The notes under the pieces were generated by a model that saw only the letters and a list, made by a program, of their open reading frames with translations, did no database searches and was not told where the DNA came from. Made by a program: the position numbers and the translations under genes. From Corynebacterium canis (GTDB taxonomy: Bacteria; Actinomycetota; Actinomycetes; Mycobacteriales; Mycobacteriaceae), in NCBI RefSeq assembly GCF_030408595.1, contig NZ_CP047080.1, positions 2,625,353 through 2,689,352 on the forward strand: a stretch of 64,000 bases of DNA. The letters are read 5' to 3'. Below, piece after piece: positions 35,852 to 46,485 of this stretch. Every line of letters begins with the position of its first letter. Position 1 is the first letter of the stretch.

Positions 35852-36778
35852 ATGATTCGTCGCTTACTTTCTATTACGGCCGCCGCTTTCCTCGCGGTCG
35901 CTTGCACACCCAGTTCGCAAACAGACTCGACTGGAAGCACGGGCGCCGAAAGCACTTCCGCCATGGCGACCAACGCCGTCGAGATTGTTACCTCCACACA
36001 AGTGTGGGCGGATATTGCCGAAAAGGTTGCCCCCGATGCCCACATCACGCCAATTATTACGGGCCAGGATTCGGACCCGCACTCCTTCGAGCCGGCCGCC
36101 GCGGACCTTGCCAAGGCGAAGGAAGCGGACATCGTTGTCGTCGGCGGTGGCGGATACGACGCCTGGCTCTACAAGGCCGTGGACGAGGAAAAGATTGTGC
36201 ACGCCCTGCCGCTCGTCGATGGCCACGACCACGCCGCCGAGCACAGCCACGAAGACCACGAGCACGCAGACCACGACCACGCGGCAAACGAGCACGTGTG
36301 GTTTGACGTCCACGCCGTGACGGACCTGGCCACGGAGCTCGCCGCGAAGATAAAGCAGGCGGACCCGGATGCGAAAACCACGCCGGAAGAGGTGGAAAAG
36401 TCCCTGGAAAAGGTGCACGATACCGTGCATGCATTGCCCAAGGTGAAGGTTGCGCAGACGCACCCGATCGCGGATTTGCTGGTGGCGCACAGCGAGCTCG
36501 AGGACGTCACCCCGGAGGGCTACCACCACTCGGCGCTGGAAGAGGCGGAGCCAAGCGCAGCTGACGTGGCGGCGTTCCTCGACGAGCTGAAGAAGGGCGA
36601 GATTAAGGTGCTTATCGACGCCCCGCAAACCGCCACCGACACCACCCGCCGTCTCCGCGCCGCCGCCGAAGAGGCCGGAATCAAGGTGGTGGATGTGTAC
36701 GAACTCCCCGCCAAGGGCGAAAACTATTTCGATTACTTCACCGACTTTGCGACGCGTCTGGCGGCCGCCACCAAGTGA
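35852..36778 (+). CDS. znuA: Zinc ABC transporter, substrate-binding lipoprotein
   Basis: 308-aa cluster A-I (ZnuA/TroA-type) solute-binding lipoprotein, lipobox LAVAC with Cys at residue 18. It has a His/Asp/Glu-rich loop (DGHDHAAEHSHEDHEHADHD, about residues 123-142), typical of zinc rather than manganese binders, followed by HVWFDVHAV carrying a metal ligand. The start at 35852 (MIRRLLS) gives a proper signal peptide; the upstream frame does not. First gene of znuA-znuC-znuB. Confidence 0.9.
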   Translation: MIRRLLSITAAAFLAVACTPSSQTDSTGSTGAESTSAMATNAVEIVTSTQVWADIAEKVAPDAHITPIITGQDSDPHSFEPAAADLAKAKEADIVVVGGGGYDAWLYKAVDEEKIVHALPLVDGHDHAAEHSHEDHEHADHDHAANEHVWFDVHAVTDLATELAAKIKQADPDAKTTPEEVEKSLEKVHDTVHALPKVKVAQTHPIADLLVAHSELEDVTPEGYHHSALEEAEPSAADVAAFLDELKKGEIKVLIDAPQTATDTTRRLRAAAEEAGIKVVDVYELPAKGENYFDYFTDFATRLAAATK

Positions 36779-37464
36779 CACTTTCGTTCCATAACGCAGC
36801 GATCGAACCGCTCTGGTCGGGCCTAAATTTCAGTGTGCGGCCCGGCGAGTTTCTCACGGTGCTGGGCCCCAATGGCGTAGGCAAGTCCACGCTGCTTGGG
36901 GCGATCATAGGCACCCGCAGGCTCACGGCGGGCCGGATCAGCGCCACGGATCGCATCGGCTATATCCCGCAGCAACGGATGTTCCCGCCCGAATTGCCGT
37001 TGCGCGCCCGTGACCTGGTGGGCTTATCGCTGGCGCACGGCGTTGTGCGGGGGCGTCGGCCGCGGCGACGGGAGGTGGACGAGCTATTGGCGCGGGTCGG
37101 GGCGTCGAAAATCGGAAGCCGGCGGGTAGGGGCGCTATCGGGCGGGCAGCAACAATTAGTGCGTCAGGCGCAGGCGTTGGCGGGCGCGCCGGAACTACTG
37201 CTTTGCGACGAACCCCTGCTCAGCCTCGATCTGCACATGGCGAAGCGTACCGTAGCGCTGCTCAAGGAAACGGGCTGCACGGTGGTATTTGTCACGCACT
37301 CGATAAACCCCGTGATGCGCGCCACCGACCGCGTGCTCTACCTCGCCCCACACGGGCATACCGTGGGCACCGTGGACGCCGTCATGCGTAGCGACGTCCT
37401 GTCCGAACTGTACGGCACGCACGTCGACGTAGTGCAGGTAGGCGACCGCATGGTGGTGCTCTAA
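36775..37464 (+). CDS. znuC: Zinc ABC transporter, ATP-binding protein
   Basis: ABC ATPase of 229 aa: Walker A GPNGVGKST, signature LSGGQQQLVRQ, Walker B LLLCDEPLLSLD (Cys in place of the usual hydrophobic residue before Asp) and switch His in VFVTHS. GTG start overlapping the znuA stop. It energises uptake through ZnuB. Confidence 0.92.
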   Translation: MTLSFHNAAIEPLWSGLNFSVRPGEFLTVLGPNGVGKSTLLGAIIGTRRLTAGRISATDRIGYIPQQRMFPPELPLRARDLVGLSLAHGVVRGRRPRRREVDELLARVGASKIGSRRVGALSGGQQQLVRQAQALAGAPELLLCDEPLLSLDLHMAKRTVALLKETGCTVVFVTHSINPVMRATDRVLYLAPHGHTVGTVDAVMRSDVLSELYGTHVDVVQVGDRMVVL

Positions 37465-38294
37465 TGGAACAATTTTATCAAGACACCCTGTATCTGCTGC
37501 AGGTGGACTTTGTGATCCAAGGGCTGCTCGCGGCCGCGCTGCTCGGCATCGTGTCCGGCGTGATGGCCCCGCTGGTGGTGCTACGACGCATGTCCTTCGC
37601 GGTACACGGCACCTCCGAGCTCGCGCTGATGGGCGCCTCGGCCGCGCTGCTCGCCGGGCTCAATGTAGGCATCGGTGCGGTGGCGGGCTCCGTGGTGGCC
37701 GCGATCGTGCTGGCGCTGCTGGGCATGCGAAATCAAGACAGCGCCATCGGGGTGGTGTTCAGCTTTGGCATGGGGCTATCCGTGCTATTTATCCACCTGT
37801 ATCCGGGGCGCGCCTCCACCGCATTCACCCTGCTCACCGGGCAAATCGTGGGAGTTTCCGGGGCCAGCGTCGGGCTGCTCGCAGGCATCGTCGCAGTGGT
37901 GGTTGCGGTGGTGTTACTACTCTGGCGACCACTGCTATTCGCCGCGGCAGATCCGGTGCTGGCGCAGGCCAGCGGGGTAAACGTGCGGCTCATGTCCGTG
38001 ATCTTCGCCGTGCTGGTGGGGCTCACCTCCGCGCAATCGGTGCAGATCGTGGGCGCACTGCTGGTCATGGCCCTATTGATCACGCCGGGGGCCGCCGCCG
38101 TCAGCGTGACGGCAAACCTGGTGGCGGCGGTACTACTCTCCGTGGCCTTTGCGCTGGTGGCGGCGGTGGGCGGATTCATCCTATCGCTAGCGCCCGGGCT
38201 GCCAGTGAGCGTCTTTGTCACCAGCATTTCCTTTGCAATCTACCTGGCGTGCCGCGCGATAGGCGCGCTCCGGGATCGACGCCTGGCGGGGTAG
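37464..38294 (+). CDS. znuB: Zinc ABC transporter, membrane permease
   Basis: ABC-3 family permease of 276 aa with about eight hydrophobic segments, starting LAAALLGIVSGVMAPLVVLRRM with the typical loop MSFAVHGTSELALMGASAA. The start ATG overlaps the znuC stop (TAATG), which completes a tightly coupled operon. Zinc specificity is taken from the His-rich loop of the binding protein. Confidence 0.92.
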   Translation: MEQFYQDTLYLLQVDFVIQGLLAAALLGIVSGVMAPLVVLRRMSFAVHGTSELALMGASAALLAGLNVGIGAVAGSVVAAIVLALLGMRNQDSAIGVVFSFGMGLSVLFIHLYPGRASTAFTLLTGQIVGVSGASVGLLAGIVAVVVAVVLLLWRPLLFAAADPVLAQASGVNVRLMSVIFAVLVGLTSAQSVQIVGALLVMALLITPGAAAVSVTANLVAAVLLSVAFALVAAVGGFILSLAPGLPVSVFVTSISFAIYLACRAIGALRDRRLAG

Positions 38295-38374
38295 GGTTCT
38301 GGCGGGGTGGGGTTTTGGCGGCGAGGCTGGGTCCGCCCAGAGTGCCGGTGGGATGTCCCAGCCACCCAGAGGGG

Positions 38375-38557
38375 CGATAGGTTGTGTGCAACCGCCGACC
38401 TGGGGCTGGTCTTTCTATTCTTCATTCGGGGGTCTCACGAAGAAATTCCGGACGAATCTGGGCCAAAAACGCCGCAGCTCGTCCTTCCATTCTTCGTTAG
38501 GGTACTCAACGAAGAAATTCCGGACGATCGCAGGTCAACGGCTGCCCACAACCTATC
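38375..38557. repeat. Element A, copy 4 (183 bp)
   Basis: Starts CGATAGGTTGTGTGCAAC and ends CCCACAACCTATC. Its second hairpin has a diverged loop (TTCTTCGTTAGGGTACTC) but the arms still pair. Uninterrupted. Confidence 0.85.
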
Positions 38558-38633
38558 GGCGGAAGCTGCGGGGAAAGCAATCCCGGGCAATAGAGTTCGA
38601 ACTTTCTCGAACCATAGGCCCCACCGGATCTGC

Positions 38634-38714
38634 CTCAGGCAGATCTAACAGCTCGAATTCGGCGTCCTGCGGAAACACCACCGCGCAGCGGCCTACATGT
38701 CAAATCTGCCTGAG
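38634..38714. repeat. Element B, copy 3 (81 bp)
   Basis: CTCAGGCAGATCTAACA to TGTCAAATCTGCCTGAG. It lies between A copies 4 and 5 and is followed by the conserved tail CACTTCAACCCCACCAAATC. Confidence 0.85.
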
Positions 38715-38757
38715 CGCGAAGCTCGGCAGCCACTTCAACCCCACCAAATCACCCCGC

Positions 38758-38940
38758 CGATGGGTTGTGCGCAACCGCCGACCTGGGGCTGGTCTTTCTA
38801 TTCTTCATTCGGGGGTCTCACGAAGAAATCCCGGACGAATCTGGCCCAAAAAAGCCGCAGCTCGTCCTTCCATTCTTCGTTGGACACCCCAATGAAGAAA
38901 TTCCGGACGATCGCAGGTCAACGGCTGCACACAACCTATC
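38758..38940. repeat. Element A, copy 5 (183 bp)
   Basis: Starts CGATGGGTTGTGCGCAAC and ends CACACAACCTATC. Unlike copies 1-3 it is not followed by the AAGGCAAGCTGCC flank but runs straight into a transposase remnant, which helps mark the right boundary of A. Confidence 0.85.
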
Positions 38941-38982
38941 AAGAGTGCACTTCAGATCAACGGTTACGCCGCCGAGAGCTGC

Positions 38983-39174
38983 CTAGAGCTTGTTGTGCGA
39001 TCCGGAGCCAGACCCCAGCGTGCCGATTTCTCTGGAAACCCAATAGTTCAGGGTGGACAGCGGGATGTCCAACTCTTGGGCCACTTCGGTGCGTGGCCTC
39101 CCTGCTTGAATGACTCTGGCTATTGCTGCTGCTCGGAATGTTTTGCTGTAGGTCCTGGCTGAAGATCGGGGCAT
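38983..39174 (-). pseudogene. Transposase OrfA remnant
   Basis: 63 codons encoding SKTFRAAAIARVIQAGRPRT followed by EVAQELDIPLSTLNYWVSRE, the N-terminal HTH of an IS3-type OrfA (or similar) transposase. No catalytic part follows; the sequence ends shortly before element A copy 5. It lies 15 bp downstream of rlmB on the same strand. Confidence 0.6.
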
Positions 39175-39188
39175 GATTCTCCGCAGAT

Positions 39189-40136
39189 TCAGGGGGTGAG
39201 TTGCCTCCTACGCTGACGAGCAAACTCGCCAAGGACGACGCCCGCGGCGACGGAGGCGTTGAGCGATTCTACCCATTCAACAGTGGGAATGGACATAATA
39301 GTATCGCAGGTTTCCCGCACAAGGCGGGACATTCCTTTGCCTTCGGAGCCGACAACAATCACGGTGGGACCGGTGCCATCGTAGGTATCGAGGGTGTGTT
39401 CGCCACCCGCATCGAGGCCGACGACCTGGTATCCCGCCTCCTGGAATCGCTTCAATGTGCGAGTGAGATTGGTGGCCTTAGCCACGGGAAGCCGGGCCGC
39501 CGTGCCCGCCGAGGTGCGCCACGCCACTGCGGTGACGGAGGCGGACCGGCGCTCTGGGATGACCACCCCATGCCCACCAAATGCGGCGACGGAACGGATC
39601 ACGGCGCCGAGGTTGCGGGGGTCCGTGATGTTATCCAGGCACACGATCAGCCCGTCCTCGCCGGAAGCGGTCACGCGATCGATCAAATCTTCTACATCGG
39701 CGTACTGGTACGCCGGAACTTGCAGCCCAATGCCCTGATGCATGCCGTTTCCGGTCATGCGGTCCAGCTCGTGGCGGGAGATTTCCAGTACGGGGATATT
39801 GCGGGACGCGCAGAGATGTACGGCCTCGGACAAACGTTCGTCGTTAGAGGCACCTTCGACCACATACAACGCGGTAGCCGGCACCTTGGCGTGCAAGCAT
39901 TCGACCACCGGATTGCGTCCGACAACCAGTTCGGATGTTTGCTCCTTCGTGTGGCGGCCCGCATCGCGGCGCAGCTGCTCCTGCTTACGCTTGTGGGCGG
40001 CGTGATACACGCGATCTTCCGCCTTCGGGGTGGGCCCCTTACCGCGCAGCCCGCGGCGGATCTTGCCCCCGGAACCGGATTGCGCGCCCTTTTTGTTTTT
40101 GCGCATTGCGCCTTGGCGTTTGGAATTGCCTGCCAT
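39189..40136 (-). CDS. rlmB: 23S rRNA 2'-O-methyltransferase, SpoU/TrmH family
   Basis: 315 aa. A basic N-terminal extension (about residues 1-65, Lys/Arg/Gly rich) precedes a substrate-binding domain and the SPOUT methyltransferase core: [38 protein letters not shown] and [14 protein letters not shown] are the three SpoU motifs. In RlmB these bind SAM and methylate G2251. It is 4 bp downstream of cysS, last in the carD-ispD-ispF-cysS-rlmB unit. Confidence 0.92.
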   Translation of the reverse strand: MAGNSKRQGAMRKNKKGAQSGSGGKIRRGLRGKGPTPKAEDRVYHAAHKRKQEQLRRDAGRHTKEQTSELVVGRNPVVECLHAKVPATALYVVEGASNDERLSEAVHLCASRNIPVLEISRHELDRMTGNGMHQGIGLQVPAYQYADVEDLIDRVTASGEDGLIVCLDNITDPRNLGAVIRSVAAFGGHGVVIPERRSASVTAVAWRTSAGTAARLPVAKATNLTRTLKRFQEAGYQVVGLDAGGEHTLDTYDGTGPTVIVVGSEGKGMSRLVRETCDTIMSIPTVEWVESLNASVAAGVVLGEFARQRRRQLTP

Positions 40137-40140
40137 TTGT

Positions 40141-41517
40141 TTAGTCCTCTTCCTTCAGCGACCACTCGGGGCCGTTGGGGGTGTCCACCACTTCGATGCC
40201 GGCGGCCGCCAACCGATCACGCACTTCGTCTGCGGTGGCCCAATCCCGTTGTGCGCGGGCGGTGGTGCGGCGCTCGAGCTCGGCGCCTACCAGCACGTTC
40301 AGGGCGTCGATAGCCTTGGTGGGTGTGGCCTCACGCCAGGTATCGCTCAGCGGATCCACGCCGAGCACCGCCATCATTGCGCGCACCTGACCTGCGATCG
40401 CGCGGGCGGTCTCGGTATCACCGGCGGCGAGCGCGGAATTGCCCGCACGGACGGCCGTGTGCACCTCGGCAAGCGCGGCTGGGACACCCAGATCATCATC
40501 GAGAGCTTTTTCGAACTCTTGGGTCCATGTCGTGGGTTCCACGGCGCCAACTCGGTGCAGGAACGCCTCCACGCGGCGATAACCTGCGGCGGCTTCCTTG
40601 AGCGAGGCCTCCGAATACTCCAGCATGGAACGATAATGCGCGCTCCCCAGGTAGTAGCGTAGCTCCACCGGGCGCACCATGGTAAGCACATTGGGCACGC
40701 TCAGCACATTGCCCAGGGATTTGCTCATCTTTTCGCCCGCCATGGTGACCCAGCCGTTGTGCAGCCAATACCGCGCGAAGCCGTCGCCCGCGCCGTGCGC
40801 CTGTGCGATCTCGTTTTCGTGGTGCGGGAATTGCAGGTCTAGGCCGCCGCAGTGGATATCGAACTCACCGCCGAGGTAGGTAGTAGCCATGGCGGAGCAT
40901 TCGATATGCCAGCCGGGGCGCCCCGGACCCCACGGCGTAGGCCAGCTCGGCTCCCCCGGCTTGGCGGCCTTCCACATGGTGAAGTCGCGCGGGTCGCGCT
41001 TGCCGGTACCTGCGGATTCGCCTTGGTCGAGCTCGTCGAGCTTCTGCCCGGAAAGCTGGCCGTAATCCGGAAGCGTGGTGGGCTGGAAGTACACATTGCC
41101 GTCCGCCGCATAGCCGTGACCATTATCGATGATCCGCTGGATATATTCGACCATCTGTGTGACGTGCCCGGTGGCGCGGGGCTCCACGCTCGGCGGCCGC
41201 ACCCCCAGCTGCTGGTACGCCCACTGGAACTCCCGTTCGTGCGTGGCGGCCCATTCCCACCAGGGGCGGCCATGTTCCGCCGCCTTGGCAATAATTTTGT
41301 CGTCAATATCTGTCACGTTACGCACAAAGGCAACGTCAAGCCCTTTCGCCTCCAACCAATTCCGCAAAATATCAAAAGCCACGCCGGAACGCACGTGCCC
41401 AATATGCGGAATGGTTTGCACGGTGGCACCACACAAATACACGGAAGCGTGCCCCTCCTTCAGGGGAATAAAGTCGCGGAGTGTACGTGTATTGGTGTCA
41501 AAGAGTCTTAAGTTCAC
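40141..41517 (-). CDS. cysS: Cysteinyl-tRNA synthetase
   Basis: Class I aminoacyl-tRNA synthetase of 458 aa. The HIGH motif is in [16 protein letters not shown] in [10 protein letters not shown], and zinc ligands include C29 (LCGAT) and the C/H cluster near HIECSAM and [15 protein letters not shown]. The length matches CysS with its full C-terminal anticodon domain rather than the shorter MshC of mycothiol synthesis. It overlaps the end of ispF by 20 bp. Confidence 0.95.
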   Translation of the reverse strand: MNLRLFDTNTRTLRDFIPLKEGHASVYLCGATVQTIPHIGHVRSGVAFDILRNWLEAKGLDVAFVRNVTDIDDKIIAKAAEHGRPWWEWAATHEREFQWAYQQLGVRPPSVEPRATGHVTQMVEYIQRIIDNGHGYAADGNVYFQPTTLPDYGQLSGQKLDELDQGESAGTGKRDPRDFTMWKAAKPGEPSWPTPWGPGRPGWHIECSAMATTYLGGEFDIHCGGLDLQFPHHENEIAQAHGAGDGFARYWLHNGWVTMAGEKMSKSLGNVLSVPNVLTMVRPVELRYYLGSAHYRSMLEYSEASLKEAAAGYRRVEAFLHRVGAVEPTTWTQEFEKALDDDLGVPAALAEVHTAVRAGNSALAAGDTETARAIAGQVRAMMAVLGVDPLSDTWREATPTKAIDALNVLVGAELERRTTARAQRDWATADEVRDRLAAAGIEVVDTPNGPEWSLKEED

Positions 41518-42004
41518 AATTATTCAGTGTATCGCGCCGCCAAACCACGGCGGTTGCCACTGCGGCGCGCCCCTCACCGCGGCCGGTAAATCCCAGGTGA
41601 TCGGTGGTGGTGGCCGCCACGGACACCGGTGCGCCGAGATAATCGCTCATGGCGCGCTCCGCTTCCTTGCGGCGGGGCCCCAGCTTGGGGGTATTGCCGA
41701 CGAGCTGGACGGCGGCATTGCCGATAATAAAGCCTTCCGACTCCAGCAGATCCCGCACCTCCCGCAGCAGGCGTTTGCCGGAAACATTGTCGTATTCCGC
41801 TCGCCCCACGCCGACGAAACTACCAAGGTCGCCGAGCCCGGATGCGGACAACAGTGCGTCTACCACCGCGTGCGCCACCACGTCACCATCGGAGTGCCCT
41901 TCGCAGCCGTCCACACCTTCGAATAACAGGCAGGCGATCCAGCAGGGTTTGCCGGGCTGCACCTGGTGGGCGTCCGTTGCCACACCTACGCGGGGGATGA
42001 TCAT
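41498..42004 (-). CDS. ispF: 2-C-methyl-D-erythritol 2,4-cyclodiphosphate synthase
   Basis: 168 aa, fifth enzyme of the MEP isoprenoid route. The metal-binding motif is GVATDAHQV, followed by [14 protein letters not shown], and [15 protein letters not shown] near the end binds the cytidine. The frame continues upstream to 42109, but the ATG at 42004 overlaps the ispD stop (ATGA) and matches the family start. The usual DxH reads D-A-H here, as in other members. Confidence 0.94.
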   Translation of the reverse strand: MIIPRVGVATDAHQVQPGKPCWIACLLFEGVDGCEGHSDGDVVAHAVVDALLSASGLGDLGSFVGVGRAEYDNVSGKRLLREVRDLLESEGFIIGNAAVQLVGNTPKLGPRRKEAERAMSDYLGAPVSVAATTTDHLGFTGRGEGRAAVATAVVWRRDTLNNCELKTL

Positions 42005-42678
42005 GATTCTCCTTCGGTCAGCGCGCGGGCCAGCGCGAGGTCTAAGGGGGTGGTCACTTTGAACGCGAGGGCGTCGCCGTCGACGCAGCGTACCGGGATT
42101 CCGAACCATTCCATCAAGCTGGCGTCGTCGGTGGGCAGCCGGTCCGGGCGGGCGGCGTATGCGGCCTTGAGCTGCGCGACGTCGAAACCCTGCGGCGTTT
42201 GCACGGCGCGTAACTCACTGCGATCCGGCGTATCGACGACCACCCCTCCCGCAACCCGCTTCATCGTATCCGCCACCGGCAGCACAGGTATCACCGCGGC
42301 GTGCTGGTGTGCGGCCGCAATCACCCGGCGGATCATCTCGGGCGGGGTAAGCGCGCGGGCCGCATCGTGGATCAAAACAATCCCTTCGGCAACCAGTTCG
42401 AGGCCGGCGAGGACCGAATCCATGCGTTCCGCACCCCCGAGCACGATGCGAACATCGTTGCCAAAAGCTTCTTCGGCGGCGGCGCGCATCTCGCGGCTAA
42501 CCACCACAATAATGTTTGTGACCCCCGCGGAGCGCAGCCCTGCGACGCTACGCTCCACCAGGGTGGTGCCATGCACCTCCACGAATGCCTTTGGGATCCC
42601 AGCCCCCAAACGGGTGCCCTGACCTGCGGCTACCACAAGCGCCGTGACGGACGGTTCGGTTGGGTTAGTCTTCGTCAT
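42001..42678 (-). CDS. ispD: 2-C-methyl-D-erythritol 4-phosphate cytidylyltransferase
   Basis: 225 aa, third enzyme of the MEP pathway. It transfers CMP from CTP to MEP. The nucleotide-binding motif is [18 protein letters not shown], with later [12 protein letters not shown] and [16 protein letters not shown]. It overlaps carD upstream by 14 bp and ispF downstream by 4 bp. Confidence 0.94.
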   Translation of the reverse strand: MTKTNPTEPSVTALVVAAGQGTRLGAGIPKAFVEVHGTTLVERSVAGLRSAGVTNIIVVVSREMRAAAEEAFGNDVRIVLGGAERMDSVLAGLELVAEGIVLIHDAARALTPPEMIRRVIAAAHQHAAVIPVLPVADTMKRVAGGVVVDTPDRSELRAVQTPQGFDVAQLKAAYAARPDRLPTDDASLMEWFGIPVRCVDGDALAFKVTTPLDLALARALTEGES

Positions 42679-43246
42679 CGTCGAAGTTGATGTCGTCTAG
42701 ATCAATGTCTTCGACGGGCTTCTTCTCCGGCTCATCCTCAATTTTCAGCGCTCGGTGGCGCTCGATGGTGGCGTCAATCTGGGCGAGCAAATCATCGGAC
42801 TTCGCTTCATCCACATTCTTGGCTAGGGCCAACTCCCCCACCAGCACCTGGCGAGCCTTGGCCAGCATGCGCTTCTCCCCGGCGGACAGGCCGCGGTCCT
42901 GGTCTCGGCGCCACAGATCCCGCACCACTTCCGCAACCTTGTTCACATCGCCGGAGGCGAGGCGCTCTTGGTTGGCCTTGTAGCGGCGGGACCAGTTTCC
43001 GGCTTCCTCCACGTCGGTTTCCCGCAGCACGGAAAACACCTTTTGCAGGCCCTCCTCCCCGACAACATCGCGTACGCCTACCAGTTCGGCATTCTTGGCG
43101 GGGACTCGGACGGTGAGGTCAGATTGGTTGATTTGCAGCACCAGGTAGTCGACCACCTGGCCGCCGCGTTCGCGCTGCTCGATGGCCTCAATAACCGCCG
43201 CGCCGTGATGCGGGTAAACCACCACGTCACCGACCTTGAATTCCAT
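42665..43246 (-). CDS. carD: CarD-family RNA polymerase-binding regulator
   Basis: 193 aa. The N-terminal Tudor-like RNAP-interaction domain ([20 protein letters not shown]) binds the RNA polymerase beta subunit. The helical C-terminal domain with [13 protein letters not shown] and a conserved Trp stabilises open promoter complexes, as shown for mycobacterial CarD. The C-terminal tail is very acidic ([12 protein letters not shown]), longer than in mycobacteria. The start at 43246 follows AAGGAGTGG. It heads the operon that continues through ispD, ispF, cysS and rlmB. Confidence 0.95.
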   Translation of the reverse strand: MEFKVGDVVVYPHHGAAVIEAIEQRERGGQVVDYLVLQINQSDLTVRVPAKNAELVGVRDVVGEEGLQKVFSVLRETDVEEAGNWSRRYKANQERLASGDVNKVAEVVRDLWRRDQDRGLSAGEKRMLAKARQVLVGELALAKNVDEAKSDDLLAQIDATIERHRALKIEDEPEKKPVEDIDLDDINFDDDED

Positions 43247-43413
43247 ACCCACTCCTTGAGGCTTCCACTTTTCAACAGCGTACATAATATCACGCAAGCG
43301 ACCTGCGCGTTTCGGGCCCTGTTCCCCCCGTGTAGTGCAGTAACCAAATGTACAGACTAAGATAATCGCGTAACCCCCGTCTGACCCCCTTTCCCTGTTG
43401 GAGTGACAAAGAA

Positions 43414-43968
43414 GTGAAAACCCTCCGCATAGCCATCGCCGGTATCGCTGCACTGGCCACCCTGACCGCCTGCGGCGCTGGTCAGATTTCTCAAACCGCA
43501 GATCAGGTCGCCGCAGTCGATGGCGTTCCCGCACAAACAAGCGATGGAAACGTACTTGTCCGCGATGTGACGATCGTGGTTAATGACGATTCTTCGGCCG
43601 CCGTGAAATTCACCGCCATCAACGATGACACCAAAATGACCAGCCACTCGTTGAAGAAAGTGACCGTGGATGGCAAGGAGGTCACACTTTCGGATACCCC
43701 CTCGATGGAGCGCAATTGCTCCATCGTTGCGGACGCCGCCGAATACACCGATATGCTCACCGAAGCTGACGGCGTGTGCATCACCCACATCAGCACCGAG
43801 GTGAAAAACCCGGGCTTTGCCATCGGCGGCCATAAGGAAGTGGAATTCACGTTTGATAATGGCTCCATCAAGGTAGACGCCCCGATCGCCGGCAACCTGC
43901 ACGAAGCCGGCATGAATGATCGCGTTGTGTCCGACAAGATGGAAGATCACAAGGATCAAAAGCACTAA
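43414..43968 (+). CDS. lpqE: LpqE-like lipoprotein
   Basis: 184 aa with signal peptide and lipobox LTAC (Cys at 20). The mature domain begins [18 protein letters not shown] and contains [11 protein letters not shown], as in the actinobacterial lipoproteins between carD and radA. The name comes from synteny with mycobacterial lpqE (Rv3584). GTG start at 43414 after GGAG. Function unknown. Confidence 0.8.
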   Translation: MKTLRIAIAGIAALATLTACGAGQISQTADQVAAVDGVPAQTSDGNVLVRDVTIVVNDDSSAAVKFTAINDDTKMTSHSLKKVTVDGKEVTLSDTPSMERNCSIVADAAEYTDMLTEADGVCITHISTEVKNPGFAIGGHKEVEFTFDNGSIKVDAPIAGNLHEAGMNDRVVSDKMEDHKDQKH

Positions 43969-43984
43969 GCATTTCGTGTTTCGC

Positions 43985-44002
43985 AGGGCCCTTCGGGGCC
44001 CT
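43985..44002. terminator. Possible terminator after lpqE
   Basis: AGGGCCC (43985-43991) pairs with GGGCCCT (43996-44002) around a TTCG-containing loop, 17 bp after the lpqE stop. The following tract TATG has few T, so termination may be weak. Confidence 0.4.
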
Positions 44003-44065
44003 TATGCGATTCTGCGGGGCAGACCGGCGGCGGGCGGGTTGTGGGGTTTGGGTACAGTACCTGGC

Positions 44066-45409
44066 ATGGCCAAAAAGGAACGAACCATTCATACCTGCAC
44101 GGAGTGCGGGTATTCCAGCCCGAAATGGTTGGGGCGGTGCCCGGAATGTGGTTCTTGGGGGACCTTGGAGGAAGCGACCCCGGGGAACGTGACGGTTGCC
44201 GCGTTGACCCCCACTTCGCCGGCGATTCCGATTGTGGAGGTGGATCCCGCGGCGTCGAAAAGCATTTCGAGCGGGATTGGGGAGCTGGACCGGGTATTGG
44301 GCACGGGCATCGTGCCAGGGAGCGTGGTCTTAATGGCGGGGGAACCGGGCGTGGGGAAATCGACGCTGCTGCTGGAGGTGGCTTCGAAATGGGCGTCGCA
44401 AGGGCGCGTCGCGCTCTATGTGACTGCGGAAGAATCGGCGGGCCAGGTGCGGCTGCGGGCGGAACGGACGGGCGCGCTGCATTCAACACTATATTTGACC
44501 AGCGAACCGAACCTCGATGTTGTGTTCGGGCATGTGCGGGAACTAAAACCGTCGCTATTAATTGTGGATTCCGTGCAGACCATGAAGGCCTCCGGGGTGG
44601 AGGGCGTGCCCGGCGGGGTGGCGCAATCGCGGGCGGTCACCGCGGCCTTGACCTCGCTGGCGAAAACCTCCGGGATTCCGGTCCTGCTGGTTGGGCACGT
44701 GACCAAGGATGGCAATGTGGCGGGCCCGCGAGTGCTGGAACACTTGGTCGATGTGGTGCTTAATTTCGAGGGCGATAAGCACTCCAGTTTGCGCCTTCTG
44801 CGTGGGATAAAGAATCGCTTCGGGGCTACGGACGAGGTCGGCTGCTTCGAACAACAATCCGACGGGATCAAAGAGATCGCGGACCCCTCGGGGTTGTTCC
44901 TTTCCCACCGCGAGGAAACCCCGGACGGCACGGCGGTAACGGTTGCAATGGACGGGGTGCGGCCGATCCTGGCGGAGGTGCAAAGCCTATTGGTGGATTC
45001 GCCGGCGAAAAACCCGCGCCGCGCGGTGACGGGGTTGGACGCCACCCGGGTGCCGATGGTCTTGGCGGTATTGGCCGCCCGGGCAGGCAAACGAACGTCC
45101 GAAAAAGAGGTTTATATCGCAACTGTGGGCGGGATGAAGGTTGGGGAACCGGCGGCGGACCTTGCAGTGGCGCTGGCCACCGCGTCGTCGATAAGCGGGA
45201 AACCGTTACCGCAGCGGACGGTGGTGCTGGGGGAAGTGGGTCTAGCTGGGGAAATCCGGCGGGTGCCGCAGCTCGCGCGCCGTCTCGCGGAGGCGCAGCG
45301 CCTGGGGTACACGAACGCCATTGTGCCTGCTGGCGAGCGCCTGGAAATACCCGGTATGCGCATCGAACATGTCGCGGATATTAGGGCGGCGATTCAGGCA
45401 GTAAGCTAA
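44066..45409 (+). CDS. radA: DNA repair ATPase RadA
   Basis: 447 aa. The N-terminal zinc finger is CTECG ... CPECG, followed by the RecA-like ATPase with Walker A GEPGVGKSTLL and the RadA-specific KNRFGATDEVG, and a C-terminal Lon-protease-like domain (GLAGEIRRVPQ). It promotes branch migration in recombination. The ATG at 44066 (MAKKERTIHTC) is the family start; the frame upstream is not conserved. It is followed 8 bp later by disA. Confidence 0.95.
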   Translation: MAKKERTIHTCTECGYSSPKWLGRCPECGSWGTLEEATPGNVTVAALTPTSPAIPIVEVDPAASKSISSGIGELDRVLGTGIVPGSVVLMAGEPGVGKSTLLLEVASKWASQGRVALYVTAEESAGQVRLRAERTGALHSTLYLTSEPNLDVVFGHVRELKPSLLIVDSVQTMKASGVEGVPGGVAQSRAVTAALTSLAKTSGIPVLLVGHVTKDGNVAGPRVLEHLVDVVLNFEGDKHSSLRLLRGIKNRFGATDEVGCFEQQSDGIKEIADPSGLFLSHREETPDGTAVTVAMDGVRPILAEVQSLLVDSPAKNPRRAVTGLDATRVPMVLAVLAARAGKRTSEKEVYIATVGGMKVGEPAADLAVALATASSISGKPLPQRTVVLGEVGLAGEIRRVPQLARRLAEAQRLGYTNAIVPAGERLEIPGMRIEHVADIRAAIQAVS

Positions 45410-45417
45410 AACGCATT

Positions 45418-46473
45418 ATGCATGCACACCCGTTGACGCTCAATGCCACCTTGGAGCGTCTTGCCCCTGGTACGGCGCTTCGTGATGGCCTGGAGCGCAT
45501 CCTTCGCGGTCGGACCGGGGCGCTGATCGTCCTCGGTTTTAACGACGAAGTAGCCGCCATTTGCGACGGCGGATTCGAACTCGATGTCGAGTTCACGGCG
45601 ACCCGGTTGCGGGAGCTATGCAAGATGGACGGCGCCGTCGTGCTCTCCGACTCTGGGCACCACATCCGCCGGGCAAACGTGCAGCTCATGCCGGATGCGG
45701 CGCTGCCAACCGGGGAATCCGGGACGCGGCACAGGTCGGCGGAACGCACCGCGCTGCAAACCGGGTATCCGGTGATCGCGGTCAGCCAATCGATGAAACT
45801 CATCACCGTGTATGTGAACGGGGCGCGGCACGTCCTGCAGGGGTCTTCGGAAATCCTGTCGCGGGCGAACCAAGCGCTGGCAACAATGGAACGGTACCGG
45901 CAACGGCTCGACCGGGACAACCAATACCTGTTTCGCGCCGAATTGAACCATTATTCGACCGTCTCGGATGTGATCGCCGTGGTGCAACGCATGGAATTGC
46001 TGCGGCGCGCGGCGGAAACTATCCACCGGGACGTGATCGAGCTCGGCGTGGACGGCAAGCAGCTCAGCATTCAGCTGGCCGAATTACACGGCGATAACGA
46101 GCACGACCTTGAGGTAATTGTACGGGATTACCTCGTTTCGGCGGCCTTGCCTTCCGACACCGCGGTGAAGGCGGCGCTCACCTCGCTGCGGAATTTGCCG
46201 GATACGGAATTGGTCAAGGGGACCCTGGTGGCAAGGATCCTCGGCTTCCCCGTCGCCGAGGAATCCCTGAACCAGTGGATTGTGCCTCGTGGTTACCGCG
46301 TGCTGAACCGAGTGCCCCGAGTGCAGCCGTTCCTGATGGATAAACTGGTCGCCGAGTTCGGCGACCTACACCGACTGCTGGAAGTAAACATCGACGATAT
46401 CGCCAAAGTGGAACACGTTGGCACCTTATGGGCGCGGCATATTCACGATGGCCTCAGCCGGCTGCGGCGCTAA
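45418..46473 (+). CDS. disA: DNA-integrity-scanning diadenylate cyclase
   Basis: 351 aa. The DAC domain has the substrate motifs CKMDGAVVLS (DGA) and GTRHRSAERTA (RHR) and makes c-di-AMP from two ATP. The central helical spine and C-terminal helix-hairpin-helix region (DIAKVEHVGTLWARHI) bind branched DNA. RadA is known to modulate DisA, which fits the radA-disA order. Confidence 0.95.
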   Translation: MHAHPLTLNATLERLAPGTALRDGLERILRGRTGALIVLGFNDEVAAICDGGFELDVEFTATRLRELCKMDGAVVLSDSGHHIRRANVQLMPDAALPTGESGTRHRSAERTALQTGYPVIAVSQSMKLITVYVNGARHVLQGSSEILSRANQALATMERYRQRLDRDNQYLFRAELNHYSTVSDVIAVVQRMELLRRAAETIHRDVIELGVDGKQLSIQLAELHGDNEHDLEVIVRDYLVSAALPSDTAVKAALTSLRNLPDTELVKGTLVARILGFPVAEESLNQWIVPRGYRVLNRVPRVQPFLMDKLVAEFGDLHRLLEVNIDDIAKVEHVGTLWARHIHDGLSRLRR

Positions 46474-46485
46474 CACCCAGCAGCC

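Noticed and set aside
40141..41517. MshC (mycothiol ligase) instead of CysS
   Set aside because: 458 aa with a full C-terminal anticodon region, and placement beside ispF/rlmB, fits CysS; MshC proteins are shorter.
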